DNA of 64,000 bases from Tillandsia leiboldiana (lineage: Eukaryota > Streptophyta > Magnoliopsida > Poales > Bromeliaceae). Both the position numbers and the translations under genes were made by a program. Below the pieces are notes generated by a model. The model saw nothing but the letters and a program-made list of their open reading frames with translations, ran no database searches and was not told the origin of the DNA. The stretch covers positions 25,648,825 through 25,712,824 of the forward strand of contig CM055069.1 in assembly GCA_029204045.2 (NCBI GenBank), written 5' to 3'. Shown here piece after piece: positions 55,191-64,000 of this stretch; positions within the stretch are counted from its first letter, which is position 1, and the number at the start of each line of letters is the position of its first letter.

Positions 55191-58186
55191 CGGAACCCGG
55201 GCTCGCCAACAGATCCGCCGTGCACACGGGATTTCCCGCGTACACGAAGCGCTGGTAACCTGCTCCGATATAATATGAACAATAAAAGAGCATAATACAG
55301 AGCTGAAGTAGAAGAACCACATAGTATCTCAGACTGGAACTACAAATAAAGCTGTAATAAGTACAATAATCTCCCAGCTCACCAAAATAATACAGCCAGC
55401 TGGCCAGCGCCAGACCCAAAATACCACAGTCTGAGTAAAGAGTACAACATCTGTCTAATATCCACTCTCAGTCTCACAGGAGATCTATCTACTCAGCGAT
55501 CCCCTTACCTTTATCAGCTGCTGATGGCCTAGCAGCTCCCGCAGACGACTCTGCAAAATAAAGAAGAAGAAAGAGAGAAACAACAATGGGGGTGAGAACT
55601 ACCAGATAAACCAGTAGCCTCCCCTAGTGGGTAAAAACCTCAACTCTGACGCACCCACTAGGACTACTCGAGGCAACATGAAAGAACAGTGGTAAGCTAT
55701 AAAGGCTGCTGAAAAAAAAGGAACTATCACTACTATGCCTCTAAATGCCATGTAGCATGAAATGACTGTATGCAACAATACCAAACATGCCTGCCTGAAA
55801 TAACTCAGTCTTGTGTCAGTAGTAAAACTGGTACTGCCTGCTGTGCCTTGCCAAATCGGGTATGCTGGCCAATGCATAACACCGATAGGGGATAGTTGCC
55901 AAATCGGGTATGCTGGCCAACGCATAACGCCGATAGGGGATAGGAGTCTCAAAGACTCTAAGCATGTCTGCAACACACTCCGGAGTGGCACTCGAGGGGA
56001 GTGGCCCACACGAGTAAAAATATCTCAGTAATAAGTATCAGAAGTGCCATAAAACAGCAGGACTGGATCATGACTATGATCAGAGTGGGAAAACCATCCA
56101 CTAGGAAAACCTGATCCCCAGCTGATGCAATAAACCAGTCTCAACCTCAATCTGATGCAAGGATAAACATCGGGTCGACCGCCTACTGTCCGCGGTCACC
56201 GCAAGACCCCACAAGTCCACAATCTAGTACAAACTTGACTATACTATCCCAAACCCCTGCTCATACATGAGCAACAGATATCTGGATGCAAAGGACAACA
56301 ATGAAACATGTTCAGATCCCAATATGATAGTGTAGCGATAAATAGTGGCCTCACTAGATGTTCAGTCATTCCTGCAACTGTCTTATCTTTAAGAGCTGTA
56401 AAATAGTGTCAAATATTTATTTTAAAAGAAGATTGATTTACTGAATAAAAGTTATTTGCATGCGAGATTATAGCCTTTGTCCCAATCACAGTGTCCCAAT
56501 ATAAGTCATCATATAATCTGTGGGGTTAAATTTTAGGAGAGTTCGTCCCAGCGGTTCTCGTCAATTGTCATATTAATTCGTCCCAATAGTTCTCATCAAT
56601 TGTCCTGTTAGTTTGTCCTGTTAGTTTGTCCCAATGGTTCTCATCAATTATCATATTAGTTTGTCCCAGTGGTTCTCATCAATTATCATATTAAATTTTA
56701 GGGGAGTTCCAGTAATCCCAGTGAGCTTGTCAAAAATGAGGTAAGCAACAACCGCCCACCTCGAACAGCTCAAATCACACCCAGATAGTCTCCTGGCTGT
56801 TCACAGTCCCCTAGAACTGCTGTCTGCCGAAAACGGCGCCCTACAGCAACACACATTGCACAGAGTGTAACTATATTATTCATAAAAATACAGCTTTTGC
56901 TGTTTTTCAAATAGCACAAAAAGAGAGGAGTTTTTCACCTCTGTATAGTGCTCAGAAAAATCCAGAAAAATTACGGTTGCGTTCCTCGCGAAGAGTAGAT
57001 CAAAATCGACCCTTTAAACGTCTCGATCTGATGCTCCTACGCCAAGATAAAAATCGGAGAAGTCGATGCTATCCAGAAATTTCCACAGCAAAAAGGAGGG
57101 TCAAAGAGACCTCGGGAATCGTGCCAAAAGTACGAAATGGGGCAAAGTGATCAACATGGAAATTGAAGCCTTACCTCTTAGGAACGCGCTGCCGTGAAAA
57201 TCGTCCAAAAATTCCTCCTGGTTAGCACACAGGGAAATTTCCGACTGAACTGCGACGGGAAATGGGCCTAAAAAGAAAACCATTGCAGTGCGCCGCGTCG
57301 CAGATAACTCACTAACTGTAACTCCAAAAATTCTGGAATTTTGAGGAGAGAGAGAAGAGAGAGAGAGGAACAACTTTTGTATAGGGCACTTTCTCTGTTT
57401 CTCTCTCTACAGCCCGCAACCCGAGGTGGAATGAGAGGGGGTGAGGGGATGCTATTTATAATGGGCTGGGGCTCCACACAGGATCGGATCCGAACAGGAA
57501 ACACCGAAACGGGCCAACCAAAACGCGTCACGCGTCCACAAAACAGGAAACAGCCTGTGCAAGGGCCACTCAGAAGCCGCCACGTGTCCACGTGGTGCAC
57601 ATGCCCGGTCCCCGCGCCGGGTCTTCCGGAAGATGTTGGCCAATGGGGTGCTGCCACGTGTCACCTTCCCACATGTCTTCTAGAAGCCGGCCGGCCAATG
57701 GGGAAGCGCCACGTGGCAACACGGATCTTCGGTGCTCCCGGTGCACGCCCTGCCCGTGGACCGCGCACCCGCGCCTGCCCGCGCCTGCCCGCGCTGCGCG
57801 CCTCCGCACTCCGCCGCTGTGCCGCCGCTACGCCGCTGCCCGCCGCCGTGCGCCGCCGCCCGCCGCCGCTCGCCGGTCGCCGGAACAGTAATTCCGGCGG
57901 TCGGAGTTACTGTTCCGGCATGAACAGTACCCATGTGCCAAAAAAATAAAATAAATATACCGTTTCGATCATTTTCGCGCGCTGAGTCCAAATCCGTTGT
58001 CCATTTCGCCAAATTCTCATCCGAAATTTTGCCGAAAGTCCCCGAAAAATCCCATTTGCTCCGATTTTCGTGTCGAGTCTATTTTAAATGTCCAATTTCG
58101 ATTCTACAAGCTCCGTCTCACCGTATGCGCTCTCTACAGTCACTGTTTAATGTTGCACAGTTCCTGCGGGAGTCCGGATCATCACA
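55191..58186 (-). mobile_element. Solo LTR, minus orientation, TSD ACAGG
   Basis: The minus strand begins TGTGATGATCCGG at 58186 and ends GGGGCGTGACT at 55191 (last base decayed from A). The target duplication ACAGG is at 55186-55190 and 58187-58191. TATAAATA is on the minus strand at 57453-57460. It has a conserved block at 55980-56014, a 50-bp tandem duplication at 55852-55945 and an about 38-bp x 4 array at 56540-56700. No internal region remains. It shares the start sequence with the LTR at 51444. Confidence 0.9.
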
Positions 58187-58231
58187 ACAGGTGTCGGAAC
58201 GGGGCGTGTAAATACTCATTTTGGGGCTACT

Positions 58232-59289
58232 TGTGAGGACCCGAATTCCCACTTAAGAGATTACTGATGGATTAGTGGCCTTTGGGAGTGTTTGTGCGCG
58301 TGTCGGGCCCAAGAAATGGATTTGTGGTGCAATTTGGGTTTTAGTTTGCATCACTGGAGGCCTGCGTGGTGTGTCGGTGGTGTTTGTGCGTGATTTGGAC
58401 ACAAGTGTTGGACTTCGGGCTTAAAAAGGGATCACGTGGGTAATTAGAGGACCCGTCGAGTGCTTAGAAGTGGTTTCGCGCGACACGGATGTCAAATTTG
58501 GACTCAGGGCGAAGTTTGGATAAAAGATCACCTCTCCGGATGCCTTCGGGAATTTTTGGAGCTGGATTTTGGCAAAACGGATTTTAGAAATGGACCCGGC
58601 GCGAAAATCGGATCAAGTGGGCCTTTCGGGGGCTTTTGGCAAAATTTCGGGTGAGAATTTGGCAAATCGGACATCGTTTTTGGATTCAGTGCGCGAAATC
58701 GTTGAGATTGGACTATTTACTTGCTTTTTTCGGAGCCCGGGTGACACGCACGTTTTTCGAGGCGCGTGCGTGAATTCTGAGTTGGCACGGATCTCGAGGT
58801 GGCGCGCGGCTCGAGGCGGGCGTACGGCGCGGGGGCGGTTGCAGGCGCGCTGGGGAAGCGCGCCTTCAGCGCAGCGGAATCGCGGAGGGGCCGCCACGTG
58901 GCAGGCCCCCACTGGCGCCCGCGCGGGAGTGGGTGCGCGCCCGTATAGCCGTGCGGTGTCCCGCGCGCGTGTAGCGCGCCGCGTGGCGCAGGGGGCGCGC
59001 GCCTGTGCCTGGCGCGCGCGCCTGTGCGGTGGACCGCCTGGCAGCGGGCCCCCTTGGGCGGTGCACCGTGGACCCGGTCCATGGGAGCCCTCCCCTCCTC
59101 TCTTTCTTCTCTTCTTCTTCTTTCTTCTCCTCCGCACACCATTTCTTCTCCCCTTTTTCTTCTTCTTCTCCAACCGAGCGAGAGAGAGTGAGAGGGAGGG
59201 GATTTTGTGAGGTGCGGCGGTGCGTCGTGGACTCGTGGAGCGCGCGAGGTGTTTCAAGGGGTCGGTTGGGCGGCGCGACGCAGTCGAGG
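58232..59289 (+). mobile_element. Long LTR, U3 part, interrupted by next LTR
   Basis: Starts TGTGAGGACCCGAATTCCC. 1.06 kb of U3 with very GC-rich GCGCGC stretches (58780-59060). It is interrupted at 59290 (left 5-mer CGAGG) by the start of another LTR. The long frames on both strands are composition artefacts. Confidence 0.65.
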
Positions 59290-60705
59290 TGTGAAGACCC
59301 GAAATTCCCACTTATGGAGCACTGTTGCATCTACAGCTTCTGGAGGCCTATGTGGCGCGTCGGCGGGGTTTGTGCACAATTTGGACACAAGTGGGGGACT
59401 TCGGGCTTAAATGGATCACGTGGGTGATCGGTTGACTCCGTCGGATGTTTAGAAGTGGTTTCGCGTGCAATGGGTATTTAAATTGGACTCAGTGCGAAGT
59501 TTGGACCAAGGAACACCTTTCCGGATGCCTTCGGCAATTTTTAGAGTTGGAATTTGGCAAAACAGACAGCAAATTTGGATTCAGCGCGCGAAAACGATGA
59601 AAATGGACTACATACTTGTATTTTTCGGAGCCCGAATGATCCGGCACGGATTTCGAGGCAGAGTTACTGTTCCGGCGGCCGGGGGCAGCGTCGGCGGCGG
59701 CGGGCAGCGGCGGAGCGCGGCGACGCGGGCTCGGGCAGGCGGCGGAGCGACCGCGGGCAGGCGCGCGGGCGCGGGCAGGCGCTCGGGCAGGCGCGCGGTC
59801 CACGGGCCGGCGTGCACCGGAGGCAGGACACGTGGCAGGTTGTGATTTGTTGGTGTTGTGGGAGCGGTCCACGGGGGAATTGTGCGGGTGTACGGTGGAC
59901 CGGGGGGGGGGGGGGGGGGGCACGTGGCGGCCACTGGTTGGCCGGTCCACGTGCGCTCGGTCCACGGAGCCGGTGCGACTGCCTCGGGGCGCGTGCCTGG
60001 CAGGGGGCGCAGGCGGCGCTGGCAGCGCGCACGTGGGCGCGGCAGGCGACGCTTTAACCGAGTGCGGTCCACGTGTCGGCATCTCCGCGCGCCACGTGTC
60101 GAGCAGCGGATGGCCCTGCACGGCTATCCGCTGTTCGGGTGAGACGTGGCGGGACCTGGGCCTTCCGGGCGTGAACAGTGTTGGGCCGGGCCCAACACTG
60201 TAGCCGCCCGATTCCTGCGGGCGCCCGGAAAATCGGCCCAAAAGCCCAATTTCGGGATTTTTGGATCTTTTCGGGTTGAGCCTATAAATAGGCCCTTTTG
60301 CTCACCGTGTAGAGCCTTTTCCCGAGCTCTTTGGCCAGTGCACCCTTCACAAAATTTGTTGCTCACCTTGTCGCGCATCTTGTGGAGGAAGCTCGGAATT
60401 TTTGGAAGGCGCGGCGTCGACGACTTCGGCATCGTAGCGCAGAGCGACGTTCTTTCATCGGAGGCTTGTTATCGTCGCACTTCGGTCGGAGAGGTCTACA
60501 GAGCTACCCCGACAGTGTTTTTGGACGATTTTTGCGGCGTTGGATTCACGAGAGGTATATCTACGATTCTTGTATTTTCCACTTTTCTCAGATTTGAGCT
60601 TTGTTTGGGGTTTTGGGTATGTTTTTTAACCCCCTTTGCCGCTGATGGAATTTCTGGACAGCGGCACCTTGCCGGATTTTTATCTCCGCAACCGGGCATC
60701 GGATG

Positions 60706-61994
60706 TGTTGGGTTATATGTAATAAGGATCTAAATAGGGGAAAAAACACCTAGAGGGGGGTGAATAGGTGTAAACGTATAAACACTCAAAAATCGTTGCG
60801 ATAAAAACCCAATGCGGAAATAAAAATAACTCGCAAGATTTTTACGTGGAAAACTCCATCACCGGAGTAAAAAACCACGGGACCGATAACACGGCAGAAA
60901 TCCACTAGAATTAAAACACGTACAAGGTGATTTACCGTACACACTTATGACTCAACCTTTTCCATACGCTCCTAGAGGATCTTCTCCGCTCGCTCCGCGA
61001 CGCTTCTCGAATCCACGATCTGCGCCCAACGCCGAATCCACGGCGTCCAACGTCGAATCCACGACGTCCGACCGAGTCCACGGTCTTCACCCAATAGCAC
61101 CCTTCGAATCCACGAATGTGCCTCGCTCCGAATCCACGAGAGCGGTTGAACCTTGAATCCACAAGGACACGCGAATCCACGCGCCGATTTTTGGGGTAAA
61201 TCGTTGTTTTTGGGTGGTGATGATCCGCCGAATACTTAGATCAAAGATAGATCGGAAATACCATCTAAGTATTCATTAGTTTGATTCAACTCAAGATGTG
61301 AGTATGAATACCTAGAATCAAACTAATCAATATAGATGAAGAAACATAGAGTATTCTCTAATGATTTTCTTTCTTCTCTATATGTGGATCTAGAGCCGTA
61401 TAAGATGATATAAGAATATGACGGCTATTTTCCTTCTTTTTGGATTAACCCTAGAAAAAGAGTCATAGGGTCTATTTATAGGTTAGAAACCCTAGGAAGG
61501 AGATAAGAATCAAAAACCTAACATTTCTGGAATTTTGACGGACGGCGATCCGGATCGGATTTGGGCGATCCGGATTGCAGTTGCAATAAAGACGGTTTCC
61601 AGAAAACAAACGTTCGGGATCCGGATCGGAATGCCTGATCCGGATCGTTCATACATTTCAGAGAACTCAACGTTCGGGATCCGGATCGTGAGATGCTGCG
61701 ATCCGGATTGAAGTAATGTATGAAACAACAACCTTCGGGATCCGGATCGCTGGCTCTGATCCGGATCCTGAACATGTCCGAACACCAGTTTTTGATTTTT
61801 ATGCAGTTAAAAATTCTTCCAAGTGTTTCTACACTACAAGAAGTATCCGGATCACACAAAAACTTTAGTTAAACATACCTGATCCTTTTGAATTCTTCTT
61901 TCTTGAAATTGAGTTAAATGATCCAACTTTCTTCACCTTCAATCTTCAAGACTTGAGACTTTCACGAAACTACGCCAACTCAAAATCCGTAACA
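60706..61994. mobile_element. Copia-like solo LTR, TSD GGATG
   Basis: TGTTGGGTTATATG...CCGTAACA, 1289 bp, flanked by GGATG at 60701-60705 and 61995-61999. The surrounding LTR reads through the join when compared with 54800-54830. TGTTGGG starts are common in plant Copia LTRs, which is the only basis for the superfamily call. It contains GAATCCACG repeats (61010-61180) and a GATCCGGATC cluster (61540-61860). Confidence 0.8.
61540..61860. repeat. Cluster of GATCCGGATC palindromes
   Basis: About ten full or near copies of GATCCGGAT(C), often as CGGGATCCGGATCG, in about 300 bp of the Copia-like LTR. Not a regular tandem array; spacing varies. Confidence 0.85.
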
Positions 61995-64000
61995 GGATGG
62001 CGACGTGCTTATGCACTTTTTTTCATCTACTCGACGCGAGGATTGTCACAGTATATTTATTGGATTTTTCTAAGGCTTGCCGGAAGGTATATTTTTCGCC
62101 CTTTATCTGTGCATGGAAATACAGATGTGTGGTTGTGTGTTTGTGAGCGCCCTGTATTGTGGAATTTGTAACTCGGCCTACGGGGTATCAACGCGAGGAA
62201 CGCGATAGTAATTTTGTTGGATTTTTCAGAATCCGTTCTGCAGGTGAAAACTGCACATCTTCGGGGCTGTTTTCTGATGTTGTATATACTTGGAATATTT
62301 TTGGAATAAAAGTATAATGTTGGACCTTATTGTTGTACCCAGGGGTGTTTGCAAGTGTTGCTGGACCTATTGGAACTGGAGAAAATTGGACATTGTGGAT
62401 TCCGGGTGTTTTCAGTTGTTTGGAGCCAAGGCTTGCGCGACATGTACCGAGGGTGCAATTTTGGCAGATTTTGGACTGTGAGCATCTACACACTTCACCG
62501 ACTTCGGCTTTGCCTGCGGAAAGCGCTTCAGGTGGGTGCTTTGTTCCCAGAACCGGTGGACGGTTATCTAATTCTGTATGTTAGGATGCATGCATGTTTA
62601 GGGTACATGGTTTATGTTTGTAAGGTAGGTAAACGTGATAATGATAATTGTATAAATGATTGCAAGAATAGTATTTATGAGGTATACTGAGGACTTGCAT
62701 GATTTGGACATCTATGTTGATGATTAGTGTAAGCTTACCTAGGATAATGTTACCCTATGAGATTATGTAACATGCCATGTTAGCACATAGCCTTTCATGT
62801 GGTTGGTTTATGCTTTGGGACAGAATTTTGTAGCTATGTGCGGATTTTCACTCTGAGGAGTTATTATAATCGAGGATTATGATCAGGTGTAGGCATGTGG
62901 TTTACTTTCTATATCATTCTTGAGGACAAATGCATGCTTGTATGGACATATAGTTAGGCCACCCTTTATTGCTACACTACTTATTGGAACTTGACTTAGG
63001 AGAAACCATGCTTTTCCTTTCTCCTTCTTGTTAGTCAGGTGGTCAGTGTTGCTCGGGTTCGAGCAGGGGTCTGGGTAGTGTAGTCGGGGCTTTGTGTCTG
63101 GGTCAGGTTGGATTAGTTGTGGGGCTTTGCGGCAACCGCGGATATTGGGCGGTTGACCGGATGCTTATCTATGCACCAGATTGGGTATCAGTTTTCTCTA
63201 GTGGATGGAGTTTCCCACTTATCGTTTAGTTGCATCCGATTGAGGTCGGGTCTTTCTTTAGTGGTTGAGTTTTCCCACTTTGATCAGATTTGTGATCAAA
63301 GTCCTGCTATACAGAGATACTTGTTACTGAGATACTTTACTCGTGTGGGTCGCTCCCCTCGAGTGCCACTCCGGAGGTAGGCTTTTCGGACCCAGCCTTG
63401 TGTGCCGGTCTGAGACTTATTTTGGGATGCGAGCCGTGCGGGCCGGTCCCGCGGTTTCAAGCCTTGTGTGCAGATTCCGCTAAGCAGGCAATGCCAGTTT
63501 TACTGGTGGCACCAGATCGGGTTATTACCGGTATTTACTTTCTTGTTTCACTCGTGTCAGGGGGACCGAGTGGAGTCTAGTAGCTGTGTTTAGACCAGTG
63601 CTAGTGTTGTTGGGATCCATTTGGGGACTGTGGTCCCGAGGTCTTTGTGAGTTGTTGACCGTTGTGCGAGAGGCTTGGTGATCTTGAGTTTATCCGTTCT
63701 GAGAGAGAGCGTGGATTTTGACTATAGCCTGCATGAGCCACTACTCGATAGCGAGTTAGTCCGTTTGGACGCCCTACGTAATTCCTGCCCGTCAGCGGGA
63801 GGTGGTTGTAGATGGGCGCAGGTTTGACTTGACCCGATGTGGCAGTCAGCTCGATTGGGTCGATTGAGCACCTCGTGTGCGAGTGTTGCATATCTTTATC
63901 AGAGTTTTCCCCATTTGAGCATTTAGATAGAGGCATGGTAGCTGTTGAGAGTCTCCAGCTTTCCTATTTCAGTCTTTACTGCTTTGGTTATCTTATGCCT

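Larger units (their letters stand above)
53553..58231 (+). mobile_element. Long LTR with nested minus-strand solo LTR
   Basis: Starts TGTGGTGACCTGGATCTC. U3 carries CGTG/CACGTGGCG-rich sequence and a CCGGGCGCCCGAAAA motif (about 54338-54354), then TATAAATA at 54390-54397 and a donor-like GAGAGGTAAGG at 54652-54662. It is interrupted at 55191-58186 by a solo LTR, resumes for 40 bp and is interrupted again at 58232 by another LTR start (left 5-mer CTACT). Its remainder would lie beyond the window. Confidence 0.7.
59290..64000 (+). mobile_element. Long LTR continuing to window end, with nested Copia-like LTR
   Basis: Starts TGTGAAGACCCGAAATTCCC. It has a G19 run at 59902-59920, GGGCGCCCGG at about 60219, TATAAATA at 60283-60290, a donor-like ACGAGAGGTATAT at 60548, and the conserved block at 63340-63376. 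The GACTATAGCCTGCA block is at about 63718-63733. It is interrupted by 60706-61994. The 3' end is outside the window. Coding sequence is not seen. Confidence 0.7.

Noticed and set aside
58569..59311. Long overlapping frames on both strands (213 and 232 codons) in GC-rich DNA
   Set aside because: They fall in LTR U3 sequence with extreme GC content, which lacks stop codons by composition. No domain and no splice context.
59489..60241. 250-codon minus-strand frame
   Set aside because: It spans a G19 run and CACGTGGCG repeats of LTR U3. Proline/arginine-rich artefact.

Overview
The window is repeat-dense nuclear DNA from a flowering plant. The evidence is chromoviral Ty3/Gypsy elements with tRNA-iMet primer sites, plant-type hAT transposons, a Helitron 3' end and fragments of plant genes with introns. 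Exon 1 of a 4CL-like gene is very GC-rich, which suggests a grass-like or other monocot genome; that is inference and I do not name a species. I see no complete functional host gene. Apart from one young retrotransposon, nearly everything is decayed or nested mobile DNA.

Layout. (1) 518-25220 is one old Del/Tekay-type Gypsy element on the minus strand. Its two outermost LTR ends are still flanked by the same 5-bp target duplication (TCTGG at 513-517 and 25221-25225). It grew to 24.7 kb through later insertions: two adjacent hAT elements (555-2575), a composite LTR insertion (2994-7665, duplication CACTT), a hAT with a broken transposase gene that itself holds a solo LTR (9697-15848), and an internally deleted hAT of the same family holding a second solo LTR (about 18311-21696). 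Gag, protease, RT, integrase and chromodomain relics of the host element lie between these. (2) 25226-30450 is AT-rich DNA with a simple repeat and a truncated LTR. (3) 30574-31904 holds the first two exons of a 4-coumarate:CoA-ligase-like gene (minus), with two hAT elements sitting directly upstream of its start codon (31974-34667).

(4) From about 35.3 kb to 50.77 kb the DNA carries isolated, correctly spliced exon fragments of unrelated genes: METTL5-type methyltransferase (+), CIPK protein kinase NAF exon (-), and mitochondrial ATP synthase subunit e exons 1-2 (+). It ends in a Helitron-type 3' terminus (hairpin then CTAG before T, at 50770). I read this as a gene-capturing Helitron. It was later hit by an intact, young chromovirus (41797-48737; 1.01-kb LTRs differing at about five bases, duplication GTACA, one 1547-codon gag-pol ORF).

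(5) 51183-64000 is a stack of long GC-rich LTRs inserted into one another (starts at 51444, 53553, 58232 and 59290), with a minus-strand solo LTR (55191-58186, duplication ACAGG) and a Copia-like solo LTR (60706-61994, duplication GGATG). Two patterns recur across otherwise different LTRs: arrays of short self-complementary GC-rich motifs upstream of the TATA box, and one conserved block downstream of it.

All calls come from reading the sequence. No database search or alignment program was run, so family names and similarity statements rest on motif recognition.
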